From NCBI RefSeq assembly GCF_025154055.1, contig NZ_JAOALK010000061.1:1-64000 (forward strand): a stretch of 64,000 nucleotides of DNA, read 5' to 3'. This DNA is from Aquibacillus koreensis. GTDB taxonomy: Bacteria > Bacillota > Bacilli > Bacillales > Amphibacillaceae. Shown here one piece after another: positions 53,382 through 63,751 of this stretch. Position numbers and translations under genes: made by a program. The first letter of the stretch is position 1. Each line of letters starts with the position of its first letter. Under the pieces are notes generated by a model. The model saw only the letters and a program-made list of their open reading frames with translations, searched no databases and had not been told where the DNA came from.

Positions 53382-54836
53382 ATGAAGTCCATTTACATAC
53401 AAACAGTAACAACAGAGCGCTTAGGTATAATTGTGGAGAACCAAACGGTGGAAGAGCTCGTTATTGACCGTCCAACGGCAAGTACCCAAGTAGGAAATAT
53501 CTACTTGGCAAAAGTGGTGAAAATAGAAAAGGGCTTGCAAGCAGCCTTTGTTGATATTGGGCATGCGAAGCTTGGTTTTTTACAAAAAAATGAATTGCCC
53601 CAGTCGAAAGTAGACAAAACGATAGGCATAGAATCGATCATCACGGAAGGGCAACACCTATTCGTTCAAATCCAAAAGGATGCTTATGGTGATAAAGGTG
53701 CACGATTATCAGCAAATATTACCCTTCCAGGAATGGATATCGTTTATTTGCCTTATGGTAATTATGTTGCCGTTTCGAAAAAACTTGGGGATGAAGATCG
53801 TCATTCGCTAAGGCATCATTTTAAGCATTTAATTACGGAGCGTGAAGGAGCAATTATTCGAACTTCTGCAAAAGGTAAAACGTTATCAGATGTAGAGAAC
53901 CAATATAAGCAACTCCGGGACCAATGGCAAACATTGATGCGCATTGCTAAAAGTAGCAAAGTACCAGCTTGTATCTATAACGACGATCCGATTCTAGACC
54001 GTTTTATTCGAAAATTTAACCCGGCTACGATTGGTGCCATTTATGTGTCTGATGTCAATGACGCAAATAGGATACGAGAGCAGTTTCCTATAGTAAGTTC
54101 TGTTGTGAAATGGGTTAAAAAAATAGAAGATTTACTACCAAAAACAATTGATCAAATTATGGATGATGTCAGCAATCCAATTGTAAAAGCAAGCGGAGGC
54201 GTCGAGTTGCAAATAGAGCAAACAGAGGCACTAACGGTTGTTGATGTGAACACCGCCGGATATACTGGAAAGACGAATAAAGAAGAAACCATCTTGAAGG
54301 CAAATCGAAGTGCGGCAATTGCGATCGCCCAGCAGATTAGACTCCGAAATATAGCCGGTATTATTATTATTGATTTTATTAGTATGAAAACACAGCAACA
54401 AAAAGATGAAGTAATAGCCGTGCTGAAAAAAGAGCTGTTTAAGGATCCAGTTAGAACGGAAATCTATGGGTTTACGGCACTAGGATTATTAGAAATGACG
54501 AGGAAACGAGAGTCGCCTGCGCTTGCTGAGTTATTATTAGATCAGGTCAATAAGCCAAAGCTATCAACGACAACCTCTACGTTTTTATTAGAACATGAAC
54601 TAATGCGATATCAAGACCAAGATGCCGAAGCATTATTAATCGATGTCCATCCAAGCATATATAAACAGTTTAAAGAGAATATAAACCAAGAAAAATTGAA
54701 AAACGCTTTATCCCAAGCTATCTATTTGCATAAAACAAATGGTGTGCAGAGTTATCATGTCAAATTAGTCGGAAGTACATCATTAATTACAGAACAAATA
54801 GCGACATATCCTCCAAATAACATTGACAAACTATGA
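53382..54836 (+). CDS. rng: Ribonuclease G/E family protein
   Basis: A 484-residue Rne/Rng-type endoribonuclease. It has an S1-like RNA-binding region (IYLAKVVKIEKGLQAAFVDIGHAKLGFL, about 45-72), the catalytic DNase I-like region (TVVDVNTAGYTGK with the magnesium aspartate) and GIIIIDFISM. B. subtilis lacks RNase E/G, so presence here marks a different Bacillaceae lineage, where it commonly stands before rplU. ATG 53382 has GAGGAAGG upstream. An ATG 12 bases earlier is less likely. Confidence 0.93.
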   Translation: MKSIYIQTVTTERLGIIVENQTVEELVIDRPTASTQVGNIYLAKVVKIEKGLQAAFVDIGHAKLGFLQKNELPQSKVDKTIGIESIITEGQHLFVQIQKDAYGDKGARLSANITLPGMDIVYLPYGNYVAVSKKLGDEDRHSLRHHFKHLITEREGAIIRTSAKGKTLSDVENQYKQLRDQWQTLMRIAKSSKVPACIYNDDPILDRFIRKFNPATIGAIYVSDVNDANRIREQFPIVSSVVKWVKKIEDLLPKTIDQIMDDVSNPIVKASGGVELQIEQTEALTVVDVNTAGYTGKTNKEETILKANRSAAIAIAQQIRLRNIAGIIIIDFISMKTQQQKDEVIAVLKKELFKDPVRTEIYGFTALGLLEMTRKRESPALAELLLDQVNKPKLSTTTSTFLLEHELMRYQDQDAEALLIDVHPSIYKQFKENINQEKLKNALSQAIYLHKTNGVQSYHVKLVGSTSLITEQIATYPPNNIDKL

Positions 54837-54849
54837 TAATTCATGATAA

Positions 54850-54962
54850 CATCAATACGTTATTCATCGTAGCACCCGTTGCTACAACCGCACAGAACAG
54901 GTCTTAAGCTACAACAGTGGCACCTGAATGGCGAGTCTTAGTCTAAGAGGAGGTGCAGAAGC
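54850..54962 (+). promoter_or_regulatory. Ribosomal protein L21 leader
   Basis: Structured leader before rplU. GTAGCA/TGCTAC forms one hairpin (near 54870-54886). GCACCT (54920-54925) pairs with AGGTGC (54951-54956), which overlaps the AGGAGGTG ribosome-binding site, with an inner TCTTA/TAAGA stem. It fits the L21 leader family, where ribosomal protein feeds back on its own mRNA. Confidence 0.75.
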
Positions 54963-55271
54963 ATGTACGCAATTATTGAAACTGGTGGTAAACAACTAAA
55001 AGTTGAAGAAGGACAAGAAATCTTTGTTGAGAAACTAGAAGGTGAAGAAGGTTCTTCCGTTACTTTTGATAAAGTGCTTTTTGTTGGTGGTGACGACGTA
55101 AAAGTTGGCGCTCCATACGTTGACGGTGCTAGTGTAACGGCTAAAGTTGAAAAACAAGGTCGTCAAAAGAAAATCACTGTCATGAAGTTTAAAGCTAAGA
55201 AAAACTACCATCGTAAACAAGGTCATCGTCAGCCTTACACAAAACTTACAATTGAAAAAATCAATGGTTAA
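54963..55271 (+). CDS. rplU: 50S ribosomal protein L21
   Basis: A 102-residue 23S rRNA-binding protein. [18 protein letters not shown] and [20 protein letters not shown] are L21 signatures. First gene of the rplU-ysxB-rpmA unit, under the leader just upstream. Confidence 0.98.
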   Translation: MYAIIETGGKQLKVEEGQEIFVEKLEGEEGSSVTFDKVLFVGGDDVKVGAPYVDGASVTAKVEKQGRQKKITVMKFKAKKNYHRKQGHRQPYTKLTIEKING

Positions 55272-55283
55272 GGTTTGGTATGG

Positions 55284-55616
55284 ATGATTCGAGTGACTAT
55301 TAAACGCAATAATAATCAACGTATTGATGCTTTTGAACTGAGTGGCCATGCAGAGAGTGGCCCAGCCGGTCATGATTTAGTTTGTGCCGGTGTCTCAGCA
55401 GTCTCTTTTGGAGCTGTAAATGCAGTGATAAAGCTTTGTGAGATCGAACCTATTATTGATCAAGGCGGTGAAGGTGGTTACTTACACGTGAAACTTCCTG
55501 AAGGTTTAGATGCGGATGTGCAAACAAAAGCATCATTACTTTTAGAAGGTATGTACGTGTCCTTAGAAACCATTGCGCGCGACTATGGTCAATATATATC
55601 CATCTCTGAAAAATAA
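55284..55616 (+). CDS. ysxB: Prp, cysteine protease that processes L27
   Basis: A 110-113 residue protease. The dyad is visible: the histidine in ELSGHAESGPAG and the cysteine in HDLVCAGVSAVSFG. In Firmicutes Prp removes the N-terminal extension of L27, whose gene is next. L27 here does carry that extension, so enzyme and substrate are side by side. An ATG at 55284 or the GTG/ATG codons just before could start it. GGTTTGG is a weak ribosome-binding site. Confidence 0.94.
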   Translation: MIRVTIKRNNNQRIDAFELSGHAESGPAGHDLVCAGVSAVSFGAVNAVIKLCEIEPIIDQGGEGGYLHVKLPEGLDADVQTKASLLLEGMYVSLETIARDYGQYISISEK

Positions 55617-55922
<306 letters not shown>

Positions 55923-55926
55923 GTAT

Positions 55927-55960
55927 AAAAGACTCTAGCCAAATGGTTAGAGTCTTTTTT
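55927..55960 (+). terminator. rpmA terminator
   Basis: AAAAGACTCTAGCC pairs with GGTTAGAGTCTTTT (one G-T pair), with extra T residues. Confidence 0.9.
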
Positions 55961-55988
55961 GTATGGTGGGTGAAGATGGGTGTGGATA

Positions 55989-56287
55989 CTGAAATAGTGT
56001 TTGTTTTGGTAGAATAAATGGAAATGTGGCTGAATTATTGTGTGTAGTTACTGAATTAACCGTGAAACTTACTGAATTAAGCTGAAAACTCGCTGAATCA
56101 GGTTAAACAACTTTATTCGAGAGGTGAGCTAGCTAGAAAAAGCTATATTTATTTATCAGATACTGAATTAGGTGATGTTTCCACTGAATAAATGGAAAAG
56201 ATACTGATTTATAGTGAAAACATACTGAATTAATTATCAAACTCACTGAATTACACGCAAAAGTCACTGAATCAGCCAAACAAACAC
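55989..56287. repeat. 21-bp periodic CTGAATTA array
   Basis: Copies of CTGAATTA or close variants begin at 55989, 56010, 56030, 56051, 56072, 56093, then after a 70-base break at 56163, 56184, 56204, 56225, 56246 and 56267. Spacing is 20-21 bases throughout each block. The rest of each unit is variable but often ends in AAA-CT-A before the next motif. Stops occur in all frames and there is no ORF. It fills most of the rpmA-spo0B gap. Confidence 0.85.
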
Positions 56288-56391
56288 AACACAGGATAAT
56301 TAATTACCGTCTACAATTGTAGAATATCAAAGAAAAAGACAGAAAATATCAAAAGTTTGTATCGCTTCGGTTTCTCTATTACTATGTTTTT

Positions 56392-56400
56392 TGCTATAAT
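56392..56400 (+). promoter_or_regulatory. Extended -10 promoter of spo0B-obg
   Basis: TGCTATAAT is a perfect extended -10, about 30 bases before the spo0B start. The -35 region is weak. Confidence 0.55.
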
Positions 56401-56430
56401 TTGCTTAATGCTTTTAGGGGGCGAAACGAC

Positions 56431-56973
56431 ATGATGAAAGAGGAAGAGACGGTAAATATTTTAAGACATTATCGACATGATTGGATGAATCAAGTGCAAC
56501 TTTTAATGGGTTATGCGTCGATGGGGAAGTTGGACAAGGTCCAAGACAAGCTACGTGAGTCTGTTGAAAGTGCAGAAAGAGAACGAAAGCTTCAAAACCT
56601 AAACATACCTAGGACTACCATTTGGTTAATGAGCTTTAACTGGCACTATGATAACTTTAGAATAGAATATAATGTAGAAACAGAAGATAAAGAACAATCG
56701 ATTAATGATCAACTTTTACATAGCCAATTTCTTGGCATAATGGATGTATTTTCTAAGTATGGAATGAAATTTGAATTGTATCATGGTACAATTACTATTC
56801 GTCCATCTATGCAAATAAAAGGTGCGGAAATTAATCTTTCTTTTTCTGGTGCATTTGAACAAATAGATCGTTTAAAACAAGCAATAATAGAAAAAGATGA
56901 TAAATATAAACTAAAAATAGAGCAATTATCTAACGGAACTTATGCATGTAATATATCGTGGATATGTAGCTAA
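56431..56973 (+). CDS. spo0B: Spo0B sporulation phosphotransferase
   Basis: A 181-residue phosphorelay protein that moves phosphate from Spo0F to Spo0A. The phospho-acceptor histidine is in HYRHDWMNQVQLLMGY (His16 from this start), in the helical-hairpin dimer domain. A degenerate histidine-kinase-like domain without ATP motifs follows. The frame extends 30 bases upstream to a TTG, but AGGGGG (56416-56421) is nine bases before ATG 56431. It lies 14 bases before obg, the classic spo0B-obg pair. Confidence 0.9.
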   Translation: MMKEEETVNILRHYRHDWMNQVQLLMGYASMGKLDKVQDKLRESVESAERERKLQNLNIPRTTIWLMSFNWHYDNFRIEYNVETEDKEQSINDQLLHSQFLGIMDVFSKYGMKFELYHGTITIRPSMQIKGAEINLSFSGAFEQIDRLKQAIIEKDDKYKLKIEQLSNGTYACNISWICS

Positions 56974-56981
56974 AGAGGTGA

Positions 56982-58268
<1,287 letters not shown>

Positions 58269-58301
58269 GATTAAAATGGCGATCTAAAAGGGGATTGAGA
58301 G

Positions 58302-58751
58302 ATGGCTGAAAAAGAGGAGAAGTTTTATTTAGTCCGGAGTGATTTTCTTCCTGAGTCAATGCGAAAGACAATTGAAGCGAAAGAGCTAATTGAACGTAAC
58401 AAAGTTGGCTCCGTGAATGATGCTGTTAAACGAGTTGGTTTATCTCGTAGTGCTTTTTATAAGTATCGAGATGCAGTATTTCCTTTTCAAGCAATGGTGA
58501 AAGAAAGGATGATCACCCTCTTCTTTCACCTTGAAGATCGTACTGGCACGTTGTCGAACTTACTTACTACGGTTGCCGGTGCTGGAGGGAATATTCTAAC
58601 AATCCACCAAACCATCCCATTACAAGGAAAAGCGAATGTAACGATTTCTTTAAATACAGCAGGGATGACGATGGAGATTGAGGGATTGATTCAGCAGTTA
58701 AAAAAGCTTGATTTTGTTGATAAAGTGGAAATCTTAAGTTCCGGTGCTTAG
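58302..58751 (+). CDS. pheB: PheB-like ACT-domain protein
   Basis: A 149-residue protein. The N-terminal region [20 protein letters not shown] leads into a DNA-binding-like helix-turn-helix segment ([20 protein letters not shown]). A C-terminal ACT domain (about 70-148, [18 protein letters not shown]) should bind an amino acid. In B. subtilis pheB stands before pheA and is thought to be a regulator. It has no chorismate mutase motif. It overlaps the region just before the pheA start. Confidence 0.92.
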   Translation: MAEKEEKFYLVRSDFLPESMRKTIEAKELIERNKVGSVNDAVKRVGLSRSAFYKYRDAVFPFQAMVKERMITLFFHLEDRTGTLSNLLTTVAGAGGNILTIHQTIPLQGKANVTISLNTAGMTMEIEGLIQQLKKLDFVDKVEILSSGA

Positions 58752-58767
58752 ACAGGGGGAGAAGGAA

Positions 58768-59643
58768 GTGACAAAGAAAATTGGTTATCTTGGTCCAAGG
58801 GGGACATTTACGAAAATAGCAGTCGATGCCATTTTTAATGGAGAAGATAAGGAAAGCTATACAACGATTCCGGAGTGCATTGATGCATTAGATGCTGGAG
58901 AAGTTACCTATGGTGTTCTTCCGCTCGAAAATGCAATTGAGGGTACTGTTAATGTGACGTTAGATTATCTAATTGAAAAAAAGGATATAAAGATCATTAG
59001 TGAAGTGATTGTTCCGATTCGTCAACATCTAATGGTACATCCATCGCAAGCGGAAACCTGGCGAGATATCGAGACGATCTATTCGCACCCACATGCGATT
59101 GCACAATGTCACCATTTTCTTCATAACGATATGAAACATGTAAAAGCTGAATCGGTATCCTCCACAGGAGCTGCAGCTAAATATGTTAGCGAACACCCTG
59201 AATTACACATAGGCGCAATAGCTAATCATCTAGCTGCGGAAGAATATGGTTTGTCCATTGTGAAAAAAGATATTCATGACTTTACAAACAATCACACGAG
59301 GTTTGTTGTTTTACATAAACAGAGCTCTGAGCTTCTCTCCAAGCGATTAGAGGTCAAGGGTCATAAGACATCCTTAATCATTACTTTACCGTCTGATCAC
59401 CCTGGTGCGCTTCACCAAGTGCTTTCTGCATTTGCTTGGCGAAAAGTAAACTTATCGAAGATTGAATCAAGACCTATGAAAACTGGTCTAGGAAATTATT
59501 ACTTCCTAATTGATGTGGAGCAGAAAATGGATGATGTCCTGATTCCGAATACGATTGCAGAGCTTGAGTCGTTGGGATGTTCTGTAGATGTGCTTGGAAG
59601 CTATCCATACTTTTTATTGAATGGTATTTCCGTGCACGCTTAA
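58768..59643 (+). CDS. pheA: Prephenate dehydratase
   Basis: Makes phenylpyruvate for phenylalanine synthesis. The catalytic domain (about 1-185) has GYLGPRGTF, PLENAIEGTVN and the NHTRFVVL threonine motif. The C-terminal ACT domain (about 200-275; TLPSDHPGALHQVLSAFA, KIESRPMKTGLGNYYF) gives phenylalanine feedback control. 291 residues. The GTG start follows GGGGGAGAAGGA. The frame continues 24 bases upstream into pheB without a site. Confidence 0.96.
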   Translation: MTKKIGYLGPRGTFTKIAVDAIFNGEDKESYTTIPECIDALDAGEVTYGVLPLENAIEGTVNVTLDYLIEKKDIKIISEVIVPIRQHLMVHPSQAETWRDIETIYSHPHAIAQCHHFLHNDMKHVKAESVSSTGAAAKYVSEHPELHIGAIANHLAAEEYGLSIVKKDIHDFTNNHTRFVVLHKQSSELLSKRLEVKGHKTSLIITLPSDHPGALHQVLSAFAWRKVNLSKIESRPMKTGLGNYYFLIDVEQKMDDVLIPNTIAELESLGCSVDVLGSYPYFLLNGISVHA

Positions 59644-59655
59644 ATAATAATTTCG

Positions 59656-59692
59656 AAGTGTTTCATGAGAGCGTTCATGGGGCACTTTTTTT
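59656..59692 (+). terminator. pheA terminator
   Basis: AAGTGTTTCATGA and TCATGGGGCACTT pair along 13 positions with three G-T pairs, then T residues. Confidence 0.85.
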
Positions 59693-59790
59693 GTGCAAAA
59701 AGATACAGGATTGCTAGTGCTCTTCATGCATAAAAGTCTATCAAAAGGCAAAGTCTATGGTACAACTGATAGATAAAAGGAGTGTTAGAA

Positions 59791-60126
59791 GTGCGAGCGA
59801 TGTTTCTTTGTATAACTGCTACTGTGATGTTTCTTTCAATATCACCAAGTATGCAGAGTACCATTCAGGTTACGCAGGCAGAAGAGGTCCCTTCTTATGC
59901 AAAATGGGGTAGGTTAGCGGTCAAAACTGCGATAGATAAATATCCTAATGCCAAACTTATTGACTATGAATACCAAGGTAGTCATCGTAGAAAAACTTCT
60001 ACTGTAGAAAAGTTTAAATTGTGGCTAAAAGAAGATAAGAAGGAATTCGGATTAATTGTTTCGATCGAGTATGATATCGCAACGGAAGAAACTATGGATA
60101 TAAAGATAACTGAGACTAAAAAGTAA
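59791..60126 (+). CDS. Small secreted protein, DUF3889-like
   Basis: A 111-residue exported protein. The N-terminus MRAMFLCITATVMFLSISPS is a signal peptide with likely cleavage near residue 30. The mature part begins around EEVPSYAKWGRLAVKTAIDK and has alternating charged strands. The pattern PSYAKWGRLAVKTA..YP.A.L.DY.Y..... is typical of the DUF3889 family of Bacillus secreted proteins of unknown function. GTG start eight bases after AAAGGAG. It is probably monocistronic. Confidence 0.75.
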   Translation: MRAMFLCITATVMFLSISPSMQSTIQVTQAEEVPSYAKWGRLAVKTAIDKYPNAKLIDYEYQGSHRRKTSTVEKFKLWLKEDKKEFGLIVSIEYDIATEETMDIKITETKK

Positions 60127-60210
60127 AATATAATTACTATAAACTTGAACCATGCACCTCGTAGGTAATTTATGCGGGAGAGCTTATTATCCGAGGTTCG
60201 GGCGTAAAAG

Positions 60211-60293
60211 GGCGCATATAATTGGGTTTCGGGCACATATATTCGAGAACAGGCGCATATATCCCAGAATTAGCCGCATAACTTCAAACAATA
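60211..60293. repeat. 20-21 bp periodic GGCGCATAT array
   Basis: GGCGCATATA (60211), GGCACATATA (60232), GGCGCATATA (60252) and GCCGCATAAC (60273) begin 21, 20 and 21 bases apart. The variable parts between them differ. A related GGCGTAAAAG lies ten bases before the first. The sequence is unlike the CTGAATTA array at 55989-56287, but the period is the same. Confidence 0.7.
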
Positions 60294-60329
60294 AAAGCTC
60301 CATATGCCGTAGGCTAATCCCATAAAGCA

Positions 60330-60361
60330 AAAAAGACAACAAGCTGCCTTGTTGTCTTTTG
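60330..60361 (-). terminator. nifS-niaR terminator
   Basis: AAAGACAACAAG-CTGC-CTTGTTGTCTTT with A and T tails, just after the niaR stop on the minus strand. Confidence 0.9.
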
Positions 60362-60365
60362 TCTA

Positions 60366-60902
60366 TTAAGCGTCTATTGCTAGGCCTGCTTTACATAGTG
60401 ATTGGTAGGCTAACTCTAGTTTTTCTTCAGAATCTGCTTCGAGCGTGTGTAGATGAATGCCATTTGTTAATTCCAACAGGTAGACTGCTTTTGTCTCCTC
60501 CACTTGTTTGATAAAATGGTCCACTTCACTTCGATTGCTAACCATAATCGATGCTTCTAAGTCACCGTAAACAGGATGTTCAATGAATACATTTTTTACA
60601 GTAACGCCATGGTCTACCATTAAATAAAGTTCTTTTCTTGTTTCTTCGCGCGTATGATTACATGCGACAACACGTTCATATGCTTTGTTATTGGTTGGAG
60701 CCATAAACATATACCCTTGACTCGTAGCAATAATTGGTTCATTTTTGGCTTTTAGTAAAGAGATATCTTGTACAATAACCTGCCGGCTAACGTTGGTCAT
60801 TGTTGCTAATTCTCCTCCTGTAATCGGCCTGTTTTTTTCTTTTAACCACTGTAGAATTTTATTACGGCGATTTTCTCCTGAAACTTTTCTATTATCACGC
60901 AT
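60366..60902 (-). CDS. niaR: NiaR nicotinate-responsive repressor
   Basis: A 178-residue regulator (YrxA) of NAD synthesis and niacin uptake. The N-terminal helix-turn-helix (about 8-60, PITGGELATMTNVSRQVIVQ) is followed by a 3H domain named for its histidines (VACNHTREETRKELYLMVDHG, TNGIHLHTLEA), which binds nicotinic acid. The ATG at 60902 has AAAGGATCCG upstream. An ATG 18 bases earlier would contain that site. It follows nifS in one operon, so it probably regulates itself as well as nadBC. Confidence 0.94.
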   Translation of the reverse strand: MRDNRKVSGENRRNKILQWLKEKNRPITGGELATMTNVSRQVIVQDISLLKAKNEPIIATSQGYMFMAPTNNKAYERVVACNHTREETRKELYLMVDHGVTVKNVFIEHPVYGDLEASIMVSNRSEVDHFIKQVEETKAVYLLELTNGIHLHTLEADSEEKLELAYQSLCKAGLAIDA

Positions 60903-60944
60903 CGTTTCGGATCCTTTCATACAAGAATCAATCCTATCACTTTA

Positions 60945-62054
60945 TTAATAATGACTAATTATATTTTGGCATACTTTCGCAGCTTTTTCCAGATCGGCTT
61001 GTTCAGTGGATTTTCCAAGTGATAATCGGATTAGCCTTTTTGCTTCGTCTGCGGATTTGCCGAGGGCAAGAATGGTTCGCGATGGCTCTTGGTGGCCAAT
61101 ACTACATGCACTACCTGTGGAAATCGCAATACCAGCTCTATTGAATTCAAGCATCGCATAATCTCCCTTTACCCGGTCAAGTAGCAAGCTTATTATATGT
61201 GGCATTTGTTGATCAAACGTCAACACTTCTGCGGCTATATCTCGCTTGACTACTTCCGATACAAACAGATCACGTAGCACCTTTATTCTTTGGTATTCTT
61301 TCTCCATATAAGGTGCATTCTCCTGCATAGCTGCAATAAACGCGGCCACACCTGCTACATCTGTTGTTCCGGGTTTTACATTTGTTGGTTGATACAAGAC
61401 CAGATTTGGGTTTAGATAGATCGCTCCCACCCCTTTTGGACCATAGTTTTTGTGACTTGAAATAGAAATACTATCTAAGTTACATGCTTTTACACTAATT
61501 GGAATCTTGCCGAATGTTTGTACACAATCACTATGGAATAGGACATCATGCTTGTGTAAAAAATCGCCAATCTCCTTTAACGATTGAATAGCGCCTATTT
61601 CTGAATTGGCGTGTTGGATGGAAACCAAAACGGTTTCGGATGTTATCGCTTGTTGTATATGTTGGATGTCCACTTGAGCCTTTTTATCGATTCCGAGATA
61701 TGTGACGGTATAACCGTGTTCTTTTTCTAATTGATTGAAGTAGTTAAATAAAGAAGAATGCTCGATTGCAGTTGTAATAATATGCTTTCCTTTATTTTGG
61801 GATGCTTTTAATAAGTTTTGGATTGCTAGCATATTGGATTCTGTCCCACCACTTGTGAAAAAAATTCCATTGGATGGTGCTTCGATAAATTTTGCTAGTT
61901 CTATTTTACATTGCGTTACGATATCTTTGGATGAAGTTCCAAGGTCATGTAGGCTATTTGCGTTTCCAAAATAGTTTTTGGATACTTCACTATACACCTG
62001 TAAAGCTTGTGTACTCATTGGTGTTGTTGCAGCATAATCTAAATAAATCATCAT
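60945..62054 (-). CDS. nifS: Cysteine desulfurase NifS (NAD pathway)
   Basis: A 369-residue PLP enzyme that supplies sulphur from cysteine, here for the NadA iron-sulphur cluster. The PLP lysine is in ISSHKNYGPKGVGAIY. The active-site cysteine is in STGSACSIG. The N-terminus is YLDYAATTPMS. AAAGGAT precedes the start, and two ATGs are adjacent. It is divergent from nadB, and niaR follows after 42 bases, as in B. subtilis. Confidence 0.95.
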   Translation of the reverse strand: MMIYLDYAATTPMSTQALQVYSEVSKNYFGNANSLHDLGTSSKDIVTQCKIELAKFIEAPSNGIFFTSGGTESNMLAIQNLLKASQNKGKHIITTAIEHSSLFNYFNQLEKEHGYTVTYLGIDKKAQVDIQHIQQAITSETVLVSIQHANSEIGAIQSLKEIGDFLHKHDVLFHSDCVQTFGKIPISVKACNLDSISISSHKNYGPKGVGAIYLNPNLVLYQPTNVKPGTTDVAGVAAFIAAMQENAPYMEKEYQRIKVLRDLFVSEVVKRDIAAEVLTFDQQMPHIISLLLDRVKGDYAMLEFNRAGIAISTGSACSIGHQEPSRTILALGKSADEAKRLIRLSLGKSTEQADLEKAAKVCQNIISHY

Positions 62055-62111
62055 GCAAAATCCTTTCTTTTACGTTCCTCATCTAACCCCAAATTCATCA
62101 TACATGACAAA

Positions 62112-62164
62112 AAAGGTCTTGTCATCTGTAAATATATATGTAAATATAGGTGTAAAGACACTTG
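62112..62164. promoter_or_regulatory. Divergent nad control region with candidate NiaR site
   Basis: Between nifS and nadB. CTTGTCATCTGTAAAT (from 62119) and AGGTGTAAAGACAC (62148-62161; GTGT/ACAC arms around AAAG) resemble NiaR operators, which contain TGTCTT and ACACCTGTA-like halves. Promoter elements for both directions overlap here, but exact boxes are not certain. Confidence 0.4.
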
Positions 62165-62185
62165 GGATAGGTGTGATAAAGCATC

Positions 62186-63751
62186 ATGAAAAGTATCATT
62201 ATTATTGGTAGTGGTTTAGCGGCTTTAACTGCGGCTACACGATTTAGTAGAACCTATAATGTGATTGTTTTAACAAAGGGGAAAATAGATAATACGAATT
62301 CTAGGAGAGCGCAAGGTGGTATCGCCGCGACCATATCGCCACATGACCATTGGAAGTTTCATTATCAAGATACGATGGTGGCAGGCTGTTATTACAATGA
62401 TAAACAGGCAGTAAAAACACTCGTGCAAAAGGGTTCCGATTACATTCAACAATTGATCGACAGTGGTCTCACATTTGATTGTGATTCACATGGTCAATTA
62501 TTACTTGGCAAGGAAGGTGCGCATCAAAAACGGAGAATTATCCATGCCGGTGGTGACGCAACCGGAAAAGTAATGATGGATTTCATGAAGAAGCAAATCA
62601 ATGATCAGGTGGTTGTGAAGGAAGAGCATGCGGTGTTAGATCTCATTATTGAAGATAATCGATGTATAGGTGTAATTGCGTGTAAGCAACAAAAAGAACT
62701 ACAGACGTATTACGCAGACCATGTGATTTTAGCAACGGGAGGCTGTGGAGGGTTGTTTCAAGTTAACTCTAATGATTCTTCTGTTGTTGGCGAGGGTCTT
62801 GCTTTAGCTTTTCGTGCTGGTGCGGAGGTAAGTGATTTAGAATTTATTCAATTTCATCCAACCATGTTATACGTAAATAAACGAAATTATGGATTAGTTT
62901 CGGAAGCAGTAAGAGGAGAAGGAGCTATCTTAATTAATAATAATGGTCATCACATCATGAATGGTGTTCACCCACTGAAAGACTTAGCTCCAAGAGATGT
63001 TGTGGCAAGAGCGATAGAAAGAGAAATCAGTCAAGGACATGAGGTGTATCTTGATATTTCGATGATCGACCAATTTGAAAATAGATTTCCAACGGTTACA
63101 TCATTATGTGAACAAGCACACATAGATGTAAAAGAGGCTAAAATTCCAGTTGCTCCAGGCGCTCACTTTTTAATGGGGGGCGTTAAAACGAACACGGTGG
63201 GTGCAACGAGTGTAAATGGGTTGTATGCAATCGGAGAGGTAGCATGTAGTGGCGTGCATGGGGCAAATCGTTTAGCGAGTAACTCCCTATTAGAGGGGAT
63301 CGTATTTTCGAACCTATTAGCGAACCACTTAATTAATAAGGATTCACCACCAGTGAAGAAACCATTTACACCTAAACAATATAATCTGACTACTCCTAAA
63401 CACAGAAGTCTTCCAACGATAGAGGAAATTCAACAGACGATGACAACATGTGTGGGAATAGAACGTTCAGAGGAAGGTCTATTACGGGCAAAGCACTGGA
63501 TCGAACAGTTTAATTTTCAAGACTATACTAGAAGTAAAATAGAAGCTTATACCATTGAGCAAATAAAGACAATAAATGTATTAACTACTTGTTGGTTAAT
63601 TGTTACTTCTGCTTTGATGCGAACGGAAAGCAGGGGCGCTCATTTTCGAAGCGACTATCCATTGACAGATCATGAGCATTGGAGCAAGCAAATTATTCGG
63701 CATGTGTCCGAATTTCAAAGACAAAGAGAGATGATAGGGGTAGCGGAATGA
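62186..63751 (+). CDS. nadB: L-aspartate oxidase
   Basis: A 521-residue FAD enzyme that turns aspartate into iminoaspartate, the first step to quinolinate and NAD. The FAD motif is IIGSGLAALTAA. RAQGGIAATI, HPTMLY, EAVRGEGAIL and the C-terminal RTESRGAHFRSDYP are family motifs. The start has GGGATAGGTGTG upstream. Its stop overlaps nadC (ATGA). Confidence 0.96.
   Translation: MKSIIIIGSGLAALTAATRFSRTYNVIVLTKGKIDNTNSRRAQGGIAATISPHDHWKFHYQDTMVAGCYYNDKQAVKTLVQKGSDYIQQLIDSGLTFDCDSHGQLLLGKEGAHQKRRIIHAGGDATGKVMMDFMKKQINDQVVVKEEHAVLDLIIEDNRCIGVIACKQQKELQTYYADHVILATGGCGGLFQVNSNDSSVVGEGLALAFRAGAEVSDLEFIQFHPTMLYVNKRNYGLVSEAVRGEGAILINNNGHHIMNGVHPLKDLAPRDVVARAIEREISQGHEVYLDISMIDQFENRFPTVTSLCEQAHIDVKEAKIPVAPGAHFLMGGVKTNTVGATSVNGLYAIGEVACSGVHGANRLASNSLLEGIVFSNLLANHLINKDSPPVKKPFTPKQYNLTTPKHRSLPTIEEIQQTMTTCVGIERSEEGLLRAKHWIEQFNFQDYTRSKIEAYTIEQIKTINVLTTCWLIVTSALMRTESRGAHFRSDYPLTDHEHWSKQIIRHVSEFQRQREMIGVAE

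Noticed and set aside
55989-56287. CRISPR array
   Set aside because: The units are only 21 bases, with no distinct repeat and spacer lengths and no cas genes. The motif is 8 bases.
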